Below, in pieces: positions 46,425-57,641 of a stretch of 64,000 bases of DNA; the stretch's first letter is position 1, and each line of letters opens with the position of its first letter. The notes beneath the pieces were generated by a model. That model made no database searches. It worked only from the letters and a program-made list of their open reading frames with translations, and was not told the DNA's origin. The position numbers and the translations under genes were made by a program. The stretch comes from Oikopleura dioica. Taxonomy: Eukaryota; Chordata; Appendicularia; Copelata; Oikopleuridae. The stretch lies in assembly GCA_907165135.1 (NCBI GenBank), contig OU015569.1:7688501-7752500 (forward strand), in the 5' to 3' direction.

Positions 46425-48450
46425 ATGGAAGATCTGAAAACAGAGGAGTCGACAGAATCAGAAAATTATGAAGAAAGCAGTTTAGAAATTGACCACAACC
46501 TCAATTTTTTGAATTATGTTTGGGGCGAAATTAGGTATAAAAGCCGTAGTTTGAATGAATCAAGAACTATATTTAGTCGCAATAAAACACTCAACCAAAG
46601 TGTTTCCTATCGAGAAAGATGGGAAAATGTCTACGTCTTTTGGAAAATCATGGGCAAGCTTGAGTCTTTTATGTATTACGGGCTACTCTGCTGCTGCGAT
46701 AATCTTCTCTCTACTCTGACGATTATCCCGACTCGCTGCTTCCTCGCCATTATCCGTGCATTGATATGGCCATTCACGCGAATATTCGGGTCAAAGCGAA
46801 AGTTCGTTTCCGAAGCGCAAATGATGGATGTTGCGCGTCTTCTTTTAGTAGCAGTTACTTGCTGCTGCTGGTTCTCACCTATTGTATATTTTAATCCCTC
46901 GGGTAACGTTTGACGCTTTATCCATTGTTACACATTGTTTAGTAATTTACCACACGATCAAAGGCCAAGAACTCCTCAAACTATACATTATCTTCAATAT
47001 GCTTGAAGTCGCTGAACGTCTAATTGCGTCAATCGGACAGGTAAACTGGTAAGAAGATAAACATTGCATTTTTTCGGTAGGATGCGATGGATACTCTATT
47101 TTATACGATTTCAAGTTGCTCCTTCTACCGAGTTATTCTACATTTCTTCATCGCTATTGTTTATATGTTCATACATAGCTTCAGTAAGAATAAGTCCAAG
47201 AGAGATCTTTTTAAGCGTCTTTTAGTAATGCTTGTACAAGCCACTACACTCAATGTCGCCTTTAATTTGCACAACAAAGTTCTCCTGATAATAATGATGT
47301 CGAACAATTTCATCGAGTTGAAAGGGTCCGTCTTTAAAAGATTCGACAAGAACTATCTGTTCCAAGTAACCTTTCTCTTCGTCTCTTTCTGGTTAAAACG
47401 TCTATATAGGTGGCATGTGCTGATGTCCGAGAACGTTTTCATCTATTTTGGCTCTTATGTATCGTTTTGGTTCGAAATATGTCCCAGGTACGTGTAACAG
47501 AAGTGAATGAAGTTGACCGTGGGTTTCAAGCACCAGTGGAACATTGTTGAGAGCTACGATCTTCTGCCTTACATGGTGATGATCGTCATTGCCGAGTTCT
47601 TCATCGACTGGATGAAGCACGCCTTCATCATCAAGTTCAACGGTCTGACTGTAGACATTTATCCGGAATACAGGAAAACGCTGACGCAGGAATTCCTCAA
47701 GTCAAAGAATCCCCAGCACGGAGTTGACCATATTGATCTCGTTAGGTACAAAAATCGGGAGCAATAACTTTTTGCTAAGAATATAATTTAGTCGAAGAAT
47801 GGCATACTCTCCTTTACCCCTAGCAGCTGTTATAATTCATATTTCGCTTTTGTCCTTCAAAGTTTACGGTGGCAATAGCAGTCAGTTCAATTACGCTACC
47901 GTCAAAATACTTGCTGCGGTCTTTGCCAATCTCTACCTTTGCAAGGTTTGTCTTTTAATTAGCGAAAAAATGTATTAAATATATAAATATTTATATATTA
48001 TATAAATAAAAACATATTCTCAGGTAATTGTTGGATTGCTGCTCGTTTCCGCATCAGTCCGAACTCTTCGGGAGATTTACGAAGTCACCAAGTTCAATGA
48101 AAAGTCTCCAAAAATACGTGAGTCAATTTTCTAGCATAGTTAATGTTGAAGTTCATTTATTGATTCTCAAAATTATTTAAATAAAATAGTAATCCCTTGT
48201 TGTAATGATAACAGAAAGAATTCATCACCAATTATTAGCAAAATTGGTGGACCCTTACGAGCAGTTGCCTCGAAATACTTCTTCGAAGAACATACGAGAT
48301 CGTATCGGTTCCGAGGCGTCCGTCAGCGCGACCGTCGCAGCGACTCCGAAAGACGTCACTCCAATCAAAGAGGCGCATTCTCCTCGGAAATCCGCCTCTG
48401 TAAACAGCAAACATCTGTCTCCGAGCAAAACCGGGAAAAATAGAAAGTGA
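46425..48450 (+). CDS. TAPT1: TAPT1, transmembrane anterior posterior transformation protein
   Basis: Multi-pass membrane protein linked to ciliogenesis and axial patterning in vertebrates. After an acidic N-terminus (MEDLKTEESTESENYEE) come ERWENVYVFWKIMGKLESF, LTIIPTRCFLAIIRALIWP, KGQELLKLYIIFNMLEVAER and the highly conserved core MLVQATTLNVAFNLHNK and LIIMMSNNFIELKGSVFKRF (human VQATTLNVAFNSHNK, IMMSNNFVEIKGSVFKKF). Then come FFIDWMKHAFIIKFNGLTVD, RRMAYSPLPLAAV and a Ser/Lys-rich tail. At least six membrane helices. Several introns, most 40-60 bp. It lies 127 bp after the SNRPC stop, with a TTTCAG acceptor just upstream, consistent with a two-gene operon. Start taken at the first ATG (46425). 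Confidence 0.93.
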
Positions 48451-48746
48451 GCTCTATTTTTCGACGCTGAATCAATTAGATAGAATTTTTACTGGCTTTT
48501 CCCAATACTGCCTGCAATTCATTGCAAATTAATTTTTACTAGTGACATATTTGAATTGACTGATAGTTCTGTCTTTTTCAAGAATCAGCGGCATTATAGT
48601 TCTAGAATTTTCGAAGAACCTTTTTACTTTATTTATATTTCTAAAGAAACACAGTTCTTGGCTATGTTACAACTTATATCGTCTAATATACTGCACAATC
48701 TGCTTCAAATATCAATATACTACCTGTTACAAAGAGTCGTCTTAGA

Positions 48747-49381
48747 ATGAGAAAGCTTAAGTTTCACGAGAAGAAATTGCTGAAGAAGGTAAATTTTTAC
48801 AACTGGGAAATTTCCGCCAACGAACACGAAAACAAAATCATCAGAAAATACCGGATCCTAAAAAGAGAGCAGTATACCCTCTACAACAAGCTTTCGAGGT
48901 AAAAATTTCCATCTAGAAAGCACAGTTAGATCAGTCATTTTCAGGAAAGTACGTGAGCAAATCCGACGCATCCGAGACCTGCCACAGAACGACAAGTTCC
49001 GAGCATACGCGACAACAAAAATGCTCGACAAACTCTACAAGTAAGTGTTTTTTTTTCACAATTGTTCGTACACATTGATTAAGCATCGGACTCATCTCGA
49101 CGAAAGAGAGCTTACAAGAGGCAGAGAAGGTGACAGCGTCTGCCTTCTGCAGACGTCGCCTGCCCGTCGTAATGATGAAGCTAAAAATGGCACAGACGCT
49201 GAAGATCGCAACAGAGTTTATCGAACAAGGACATGTGCGCATCGGACCAGACATTTGCTTGGATCCCGCCCGAATAATTTCACGTGAGCACGAAGACTTC
49301 ATCACGTGGAGAAACAAGTCTAAGATTAGAGAGAAACTGAACGCATATAACGATGAACAGGATGATTTCGAGCTCTGCTGA
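48747..49381 (+). CDS. IMP3: IMP3, U3 snoRNP protein
   Basis: Small-subunit processome protein that binds U3 snoRNA and helps it pair with pre-18S rRNA; S4-type RNA-binding fold. Three exons encode about 180 aa: [54 protein letters not shown], then [19 protein letters not shown] and [20 protein letters not shown], all IMP3 signatures. Start ATG directly after a CTTAG acceptor. The stop is only 49 bp before the CSTF2 start, so IMP3 is likely the first gene of an operon with CSTF2 and the dsRBD-like gene. Confidence 0.94.
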
Positions 49382-49430
49382 AATAGAATGATCTGGTTGC
49401 TGCACAATATCTAATCCGAATTGCTTTAGA

Positions 49431-50608
49431 ATGTCTGGAAATGCAGCGAAAACGATGTGGATCGCAGCGGACAACCCAGAAGAGCCACCTATCGGACTAC
49501 TCGGGGATCCAGAGCGGGAGGCGCACACTGTTTACGTTGGAAACATCAATCGCGAAACACCAAATGAAAAAATTAGAGAACTTTTGACTGAAGCCGGCAC
49601 TTTAGTGGACTTTAAAATGGTCTGGGACAGAAATACAGGACTAAGGACCTATGGGTTTGCGCAGTACAAGGTAAGCTTCTGTATAAGCTGCAAGCTTACA
49701 TTAGATTTAGGATATCGAATCAGTGCAGAAAGCAATAGAAACGCTGAACTCGCGTGAGTTTGATAAACGAAATCTTCGAGTCGCTACTATTTCTCGGGGC
49801 CTCTTGATGGAAATTCCTGATCCTGAGGCGCCCGCACCCATGTCTGCCGAAGAACTCGCCAACCAAGAAGTGAATTCGATCTCTCCTGAACAAATGTATA
49901 CCCTTCTTCTCCAGATGAAAGAAGTTATATATAAGAATCCAGTTGAAGCTAGAAAAATTCTGTTAGATCAGCCTCAGCTCGCTTATGCGTTACTACAAGC
50001 GCAGACTGCGATGCGTATTGTCCCTCCAGATAAAGCGATGAAAATGATACACCCAAGTGCTACCGAAGAATCCCGTAGAGAAGCAAGATATCAGTGAGAT
50101 AATTGCATGTTTACTTTAAAATGTTATGTTCCTTGCTTAGGCCACGTCGTTACTTGACTCTTGATGATCTCAGCAAATCAAATATGTCAGAAGAACTTCA
50201 GAGAGAATTCTTAGAAGAAGGTATGATCTGCTTTAGCTTTTAAGTATCGACACGTATCATAGCTGGAACGCCTCCTCCAGAGGATCAGCCGACAGCATCA
50301 TCCATGTCAGCTGCTAGACTCGATCAAGATCCACGCGAGAGACCACAAGGAAGGCAGTTCAATGATACATTGCAACCTATTCCCGTGGTGAAGAGCGAGC
50401 CCGTTGAAGATCCTGACGAGAAGAATAGGGTAACATTCGGATCGAAATTCTAGAGACAAACCGGTTGTTTAGCTGGTAAATCAAGTGCTACAGCTCAGTC
50501 AACAGCAGATCGATATGCTTCCGCCAGAGCAACGAAAATCAGTCTTGCAACTCAAAGCGCAAATTCAAGCACAAAATCAGCAAAAAACGCTAAATCGTGT
50601 ATTCCACT
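49431..50608 (+). CDS. CSTF2: CSTF2 (CstF-64), cleavage stimulation factor
   Basis: mRNA 3'-end processing factor that binds the GU-rich element downstream of poly(A) sites. An unusual N-terminal extension (MWIAADNPEEPPIGLLGDPE) precedes one RRM (HTVYVGNINRETPNEKIREL, RTYGFAQYK). The CstF-77-binding hinge follows (EQMYTLLLQMKEVIYKNP, LLDQPQLAYALLQAQTAMRI; human QNPQLAYALLQAQVVMRI). The C-terminal three-helix domain reads QVLQLSQQQIDMLPPEQRK. The Pro/Gly-rich linker and MEARA repeats of vertebrates are absent, making it about 320 aa against 577 in human. Starts after GCTTTAG|aATG, 49 bp from IMP3. Introns are short. Confidence 0.93.
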
Positions 50609-50698
50609 GACAGAATATTTTTAGAGAAATTTATGTTCACCTCATTCTATCACTGCGAAATTTTCCTGGATCCACAAGCTTACGATTACTTTTAAGAA

Positions 50699-53600
50699 AT
50701 GAGACTTGAAGAATTGCCCTACGATGCTGATCCGACGCATAAAATGGAAGTCTCAATAGCAGCTGCTGCAGCTCAATTGCGAGCAATCAGAGATCGTAAG
50801 ATCGCTCGAAATCGTCAGTACGGCAAGGCAGATGAAAACGCGCCGTCATTTGCTTCTGACGAAGTTCCAATCTTCCCTCAACAAGACAATATCCATGAGA
50901 CTGAATTCCTTAATGAGCGTCTCGGAGTAGGAAACAGATTACAAGCAAGCTCACTCTTTCTTCCGAGGGGACGAAAAACTTGGAAGTGCGGGGACTCTGC
51001 ACTACCTACTCCTCATTATGAAGGAAACTGGAAAGAACAAGATCAAACAACGCTCGCTATTCCTCTAGATCAGCTTAAGCCAGGCGGAAATTTAATGGCA
51101 CTCGTTCAAGAAACTATGATGTGCTACTACAATTATGAAGACAGATCTATTGTTGACCAAGTACTAACGAGACAAGAGGAGGACGTTTTCGATGGGGTCT
51201 GTACGACTGGCTTTTCAATCGATGGAATCCCGATGAATCAACCTCTGCTGATACCTATCCTGCCCAACGACCCCACTGATATTTTTTGTCGACTGCCAGT
51301 CGTCACAGCTATCGAGTTCAATCCAAATGCAAAGACGGGAACGCCAAAATATCGAGCAACGTTTCAGGCGTACGGCGAAACAATTCACGGCTTTGGCGAG
51401 ACACGAGCGCAAGCACGCCGAGATGGTGCTCTAAAATTATGCTACACTTTCCAGCACGTTTTAGATGTCCACGATTTTGATCATGCCTTTTGGTATCCTT
51501 TGCCAAGTAAAGAACGACCAAAAGCCAGAGGAAAAGCGGAGAACGAGCTCGTTAACGCCGTCCGTTGTAAGGCTGATGAGTCTCATCCGATTGAAACTGA
51601 AGTTGCCCCTCGTCTTTTTCAATCACAAGTTACCGTTCAAGGTAAGAACATATAATATGTTACATATTCTATGAATGATATCTGACCTTTTTAATAGGTT
51701 TCAAAATCCAAGCCCAAGCATGGTCGAAGAAGCTTGCACGAAAAAGACTTCATCTTTATCTAATGTTATTAATGCCGAAAGAGCTTCGCAAAGTGGACAC
51801 AACTGCGTGGCTTGGTGATGGCGCTGGAATGGCACCTGACGTTACTTATGGACAAACTGATGTACAGCGCGGACTAAAACGGTCGTCTGATATTGAGCTT
51901 GAGAAGCTTGCCAAAATTGCAAGGAAACAGCCTCTTAGAATCTTTGACGGTAACGATGACCAGCTGAAGGTGATTGCAGAAAAGCACGTCGCAACCGCAT
52001 TCAACGACACTGCGAGCTTTCCAATTAACCCACGAGCAAAAAAGTCTATGTCTTTCTTCCTTCAACACCGCTGCCAGGGTCGATATAAGTTTGATAGGAT
52101 TGACAAAACAGTCAATGACAAACTAGTAGTGAATCTGCTTTTACCTGATGGAACTGATCACATTGGACAAGGAAAAAATCTTGAAACAGCAAAACATAGT
52201 GCGCTTCTTTCGGCACTTGACAACAACTCTATTTTGGCCCAAACTGAGCCTATGTCATTTTTTGGCATATGTGCATATGGACTTGTGCAAAGCTTATGCA
52301 AGGGCGTTCATCTTGCTGTTCAACCAAATCATGATTCTAGGTATTAATTTTTCAGAGGAAGTAGTGCCTTATTATTTCTTATCAGTATTTGGACCTGCAC
52401 CATTCATACTGGTAAACCAGAAGAGAACGGCGACATGACTATCGAAAGCTTCGTTGCTTCGGATTTCACGAAAAAAGGCTCTCAACGCTTGGCATCGCTG
52501 GAGTTTTTGTCAAACTACAACGACGAAACGAGGCATATCTGGAAAATAGCGAAGAAGATCGCAGCCGAAAAACACAAAAATTTAACGATAAATCATCGAA
52601 ATTTACTTCAACAAGTATTTCAAAGCTTGAAGCAGAAGATACCAACTCCTGACGACGCAAATATGATAACGTGGAGCATTTACGGCAAGACCTTCTCGAT
52701 CAAGGGAACGGGTGAAAAGCCAATTGACGATCAGAATATTTTCGAAGAGGTTTCATCCGAATTCCCTTTTCTTACCGCCGTTCTGGAGCAAGAAGCAGAC
52801 TGCGATCCGCTAAAGATTATTAAGAATAAACTTTCGATGAATAAGAAATTGCAAGACATGGGTGGAAGAAAGATGAACTGGAAAATTGAACATTATGATG
52901 ATGAAGTTAAGGAAATGGGCTCAATTGTCGCTATAATTTGTGATAGCAAAATATTTTCACATGTTGAAAACCATCAAAAGTATTTCCGTGTATCCTTCAC
53001 GCTCCCGTCGCTGGATCGTTTCGTCGGAGAAGGGACTACTCTGACCAACGCCCAAAAGTCAGCGGCTTTAAGTTGTTTAAAAACTCACCCAGTTTTATCA
53101 ATTGGTGATAGTGCGTATGTATATTATTTGATGTCATAAATTTAGTCATTTTCTTAGGTTAGAGTTGCAGAATCACATGGTAACGCTTACAGACAGAGTT
53201 TCGCAAAGGGGTGGAACAGTCACCACAACTGTTGAGTCTGGTGATCCAGATTGTCCGGTGACAATGTACTGCAGAGTCAGAGTTTCAGTCGAGCAAAACG
53301 GTGTTAAACTAACTGAAGCCACTGCAACTGGAATTTCCAAAGGTCATGCCGAATCTCGCGCTGCCTTCAAGATTGTTGAGGTGATAAAGAGCACAATACG
53401 CGAATTATTAACCAAAATTTCTAGGAGCCCAAGTATAATGGTAAACCAACCACTGCTCAGCTTACAGAAAGAAAAATAAATTTCCGCTGGGTGATCGAAT
53501 CTTCAAAAGAACAATTATTGAAGAAAGTTGCGCTCTATTACACTCCACCAGAACATCCTGAGCAAGTTTACCCAGGAGAGGGCATCTCGGAAAAATTGGC

Positions 53601-53995
53601 GAAAGCAAAAGCAGCGAAGTCATTCCTGAATGCGACGTTTGGACCCGATCGTTGCGTGCGTCTGGAACGAGAAGTGACCTCGATTCGCCAGATTAAACCA
53701 ATGAATCGTTGTGGCGAAGATGACCCATCTCTTCCACCGATATGTCGAGAAAGGGGCAATAGACTACCAGAGGATGTCATTGATTTGAACGTGGAAGCCC
53801 AAAAGAAATTCGAGAAACGAAAAGCTTTCATGGATAAAAGTAATTAATTGATACTCGTTTCTCCCAACTAAACAATCTACCTCAGTAAACATGAAAAAGA
53901 AGGGAATAAGTGAAGGCAAAGATTTGGAATCTACGACTCCTGAAGAACTCTCTTCTGATAAATTAGAAGTTGTCGAGGAAATGGAAAACACATAG
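50699..53995 (+). CDS. Protein with about six degenerate dsRBD-like repeats
   Basis: A protein of roughly 930 aa, mainly in long exons (50699-51640, 51700-52340, about 52410-53120, 53160-53430, 53480-53840, 53889-53995). It has repeated units resembling double-stranded-RNA-binding domains. Each has a beta-rich stretch, then a G-x-G/T-x2-x-A-K/R-x2-A helix: YRATFQAYGETIHGFGE with AQARRDGALKLC (51340-51440); VTVQGFKIQAQAWSKKLARK (51630-51760); LVVNLLLPDGTDHIGQGKN with AKHSALLSAL (52120-52220); DRFVGEGTTLTNAQKSAALS (53010-53085); LTEATATGISKGHAESRAA (53305-53370); YPGEGISEKLAKAKAAKSFL (53570-53630). Basic RNA-contact lysines are often missing, as in structural dsRBDs. The N-terminus (MRLEELPYDADPTHKMEVSI, AAAAAQLRAIRDRKIARNRQ) resembles no domain I know. 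ATG is 90 bp after CSTF2, so it is likely the third gene of that operon. Distant kinship to NKRF/ILF3-like dsRBD proteins is possible. Confidence 0.75.
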
Positions 53996-54285
53996 AAAGT
54001 CTTCTTACGCTAAAGAAGATAATCTCTGTTATACATTCAAGTGTGGGGGCGGTAGGCTCTCTCGATGAGTAATGCTCGAGAGAGAAATTCTAGTCCCTTT
54101 CCTTCGACTCTTTTTCGTCTGCTTCTTATTACTGCCTCATTTAGCATCTTTGTTTAGTCAAGCCATGAACATATTCCTGTTTATAAATTAATAATAATAA
54201 AAAACTACAAAAACTTCTTTCATCAAAAGGGAGCGTTTCAAAATTATATAAACGTCGTAAAATGAGGCTAAGATTAGTCGTTAGA

Positions 54286-54788
54286 ATGTTCAAAGTCGTC
54301 CGAACTGCTGCTCGAGGCCTTTCTGTGTCTGCCCGAGCTTCCATGCTCTCTCGACAGGCTGTTGTAGCTCAGATTCCGAAGGTTTCTGTCCGATTCGTCT
54401 CCCCCATGGCTACTTCCATCCAGGCAAGCAAACCGTATATTTCACACGAGTTAATCTTTGATAGGAAGTTTCCGATCGCGTCTTCTACGTTCTCAGCTGC
54501 TTCGATAAGATCGACCAGAGCAAACTCAGCCTTGACTCTCGATTCGGTTCGATTTTTCGAAACTTGTAAATGATTATATTGAATTCTAGATAAGGACCTT
54601 GGACTTGACAGCTTAGACACCACCGAAATTTGCCTTCAGATCGAGGAAGAGTTTATCCTTGAAATCTCCGTCGAACAGGTACATAAAATACTTTTCTCCA
54701 AAAGTAATTGACTTTACAGGCCGATTACTTGCTTACTCCACGGGAGATGATCGACTACATCTGCGACCGACTCGACATCATCCACTAA
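54286..54788 (+). CDS. NDUFAB1: Mitochondrial acyl carrier protein (NDUFAB1)
   Basis: Mitochondrial ACP, needed for type II fatty-acid and lipoate synthesis, Fe-S assembly and as a complex I subunit. It has a basic, Ser-rich targeting peptide (MFKVVRTAARGLSVSARASM). The mature ACP fold follows: EVSDRVFYVLSCFDKIDQSK, DKDLGLDSLDTTEICLQIEE with the phosphopantetheinylated Ser in DSLD, and a final helix ADYLLTPREMIDYICDRL. The intron at about 54424-54463 is GC-AG (GCAAGC...GATAG). The next is a 43-bp GT-AG intron (54548-54590). Start chosen at 54286 because a TTAG acceptor abuts it; an in-frame ATG lies 24 bp upstream. Confidence 0.92.
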
Positions 54789-54935
54789 TGAGATCGACAT
54801 AATTATTTATTCTATTAGAAAGAAATACTGCGATTTTATGATTGCTAGCTGACTCAAATTGAGCTCGGTCTTGTCCAGTAACGATAATAAATTACAAATC
54901 CGCAATAAATCTGGTCTATCTAATTTGATATTAGA

Positions 54936-57281
54936 ATGTCGTCAAGGAAGAGTAGACCGAAACAGGTTAATCGGAAAGATTTGAAGCACCTAAAGGAGTT
55001 TGGTGAGATGCATCCTGCAGATATTGCAGGTGCGCAGCGAAAACTCGAGGTAGAGAAGGCTAAAGGAAGGGACTAGAACTAGCCTAGTTGAAATGTTCAT
55101 AGAATAAACATTGCATATCCCTCGGAAGCGGAAGGTACGTACAAACGCGATATTATTCGAGCAAGAGCTCCAAAAACAAATGAAGATATCCTCAAACAGA
55201 AACGTAAGAAAGTAGAAGAAGATGAAGCCAACGAAGAGTCGCCTACCTCTTCTGAGTCGGACGAAGAAATTGAAATCGATGATCGAGTTGGGAAAGATGA
55301 ACTGTTCGATCTGCTCAAGCGAAGGAAAGAAGACGATGATGAGTCTGAAAGCGAGGAGCCCGACTTTTCAGAAGATGAAGAGGACGAAGACCAGGTCGAC
55401 GATGAAGTTATCGAGGCGGAGAACACGTGGCATACACATTTGAACACAGATCTCACTGGAAAGCAGATAGAATCAGTGTCCAACAAGAAGTCCTACGACA
55501 CCAAGAAAATTTCCCTCAACGTGTACAAACATACAACCCTGAAAGCACCACGAAATATAGATCTCCCGGATGTAAAATGCTTCGATGATCCTAGTACGCT
55601 GCACATTCGAGATCGTATTCAACGCAATATGAGGAAAATGGATGATCGAGAGAGAGATCTATTTTCTCTTTTCATCAATACAAAGGTATCAGCTGATTTC
55701 CATTTTTTGATAAAGATGTCTTTATAGATGTATACTGCCCCGCTACCAGTCGAAAAGTTCTATCTCCTTACGTTTTGCACGTCCTGAATCACGTGATGAA
55801 ATCTGATCGACTCGTTAGAAATAATACGCTGAAACTCACTACGATGACGGAGGAAGAGAAGGCTTCTGTAGACATACGAGACAAGCAACTGATGAAGCCA
55901 AAAGTTTTGATTATCGCTCCTTTCAGGTAAGATTATTTTACTAGCCGACAGATAAGTATAGTGCAGGTCAAATGCGAAGAAGATCGTTGATGAAATGATT
56001 CGACTTCTGACACCCCCTAGCGGCAAACTTGAAGTGGCTTATCGAAAACGTTTCCTAAAAGAGTTCGGGCACGATCTTCAGGCAGAAAAGGAATTCCAGC
56101 AGAAGAAGCGACCTGACGAGTTTAAACGCATCTTTGGCGGAAATTCTGACGACCACTTTCGAATGGGTCTATCGTACACGCCAAAACAGCTCAAGCTCTA
56201 CACGCCTTTTTATGCATCTGACGTGATCATTGCCTCGCCGCTTGGCTTGAAGCGGGTAATTGGCGATGATTCGGAGGACAAACGCAAGGAGTACGACTTT
56301 TTGAGCTCAATCGAGATCGTCGTTGTCGAACATGCTGACTATATTCTCATGCAGAATATTTCACATCTTCTTCACATCTTCAAAAATCTCAATCTGATGC
56401 CAAAGAAAGCACATGATTGCGACTTCGGAAGAGTCAAACTATGGTCTGCGGAGGGGCATTCAAAATATTATAGGTAAGATCTCTGTAATCACTCAGCTAG
56501 CAAGCTTTATGTTCTCTTAGACAAACGATTTTCTTGAGCCACACTCCAAATCTAAATTTCGACGCAATTATGACCAAACTGTGCTTCAATTACCGAGGGT
56601 ACGCTGAATGTCGACTTCAAGAAGTATCCTCACTTCTAGCGCTTAAAAATGTTGCTCTCCCGATTCCTCAAATCTTCCGAAAAGTCGAAGGGGGCAGCAT
56701 GGGTGAAGTCTTGCAGAATCGCTACAAGATTTTCATGAAAATTATGAATGAAATATCCAAAGCGAAGATCAAGAACGTCCTAGTTTACATACCGAATACA
56801 CTTCATTTTTACGTCGTAAGTAAAATTTGACAATAATTTCAAAATTAATGATCCTTGTCTTCAGCTTCGTGATAAGCTCACGGAATCCAAAATTGAACAC
56901 GTGTGCCTAACAGAGGAAACTTCTACAGGTCGAAGCAAAACAGCGAAGAAGATGTTTGAAAGCGGCGAGCGACCGGTGCTTGTGTTCACCGAGCGAAGAC
57001 ATTTTTTTCACCGAGTGACACAGCGAAAAGTATCAAGGGTGATATTCTTTGAGCCTCCAACTTTCCCACATTATTACTCGGAGGTTTCAAACTTTATAAT
57101 CGACCCATCATTTTCGGACGTTACAGTTCTTTGCAGCAAGTAATAGAAACTCGCAAAACTTAGAAAATAATTGTTTTCAAGGTTTGATCGGTTGCAACTA
57201 GAAGGAATTCTCGGAAGAAACGAGGCGAAAAGTCTACTGCGGAATGAGAAGGAAATCGTATGCTTTATGAACGAAAAATAA
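54936..57281 (+). CDS. UTP25: UTP25 (DIEXF/DEF), nucleolar processome protein
   Basis: Small-subunit processome component, a DEAD-helicase-like fold without conserved catalytic motifs. N-terminus MSSRKSRPKQVNRKDLKHLK, then a long acidic segment (55220-55430; EEIEIDD, EEPDFSEDEEDED). The UTP25 domain has TWHTHLNTDLTGKQIE, PKVLIIAPFRSNAKKIVDEM, RIFGGNSDDHFRMGL, SDVIIASPLGLKRVIG, FLSSIEIVVVEHADYILMQN, NVLVYIPNTLHFYVLRDKL, RPVLVFTERRHFFHRV and VIFFEPPTFPHYYSEV. All match eukaryotic UTP25. One junction near 55032-55110 is not solved canonically. It follows NDUFAB1 by 147 bp with a TTAG|aATG acceptor, suggesting an operon pair. Confidence 0.93.
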
Positions 57282-57481
57282 AAGAAAAACTCTTCTGAAT
57301 AATTATTTGCTACTAACTGTTCAAATTCAGCAGTTGTATCAATCTATTAGCCTTCTTAGTTTTCGATTATTAAAGGTATATCATATACCGTATATGGAAA
57401 AAAAAAGCGCCTGATAAATATCACAAAACGACAAAATGTACAATTATTTCAATTTATTATAAATACAAGGCAGGAAGAGTC

Positions 57482-57553
57482 AGGGCAAGGGAGGCACAGG
57501 CAGGATCAGGAAGAGGCAGGGGAAGGGAAGCGCAGGCAGGATCAGGAAAGTGC
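57482..57553. repeat. 36-bp tandem repeat, two copies
   Basis: Two adjacent copies of a purine-rich 36-bp unit share the core GCAGGCAGGATCAGGAA; copy one is 57482-57517 and copy two 57518-57553, with about four mismatches. The same AGGCAGG words continue upstream at 57465. It lies in the 3' flank between UTP25 (plus) and the NPF-motif gene (minus). Confidence 0.7.
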
Positions 57554-57641
57554 TGGGATCTAGAAAATATGAATGAGAAATTTTTAGGAAAAATCCTCAA
57601 GTTATTAGTTAGCTGATTTCTTACCATTTCATGAAGTGGGA

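Noticed and set aside
54369..54623. Minus frame across NDUFAB1 with a helical look
   Set aside because: The plus-strand ACP frame with DSLD motif and solved introns explains this DNA.
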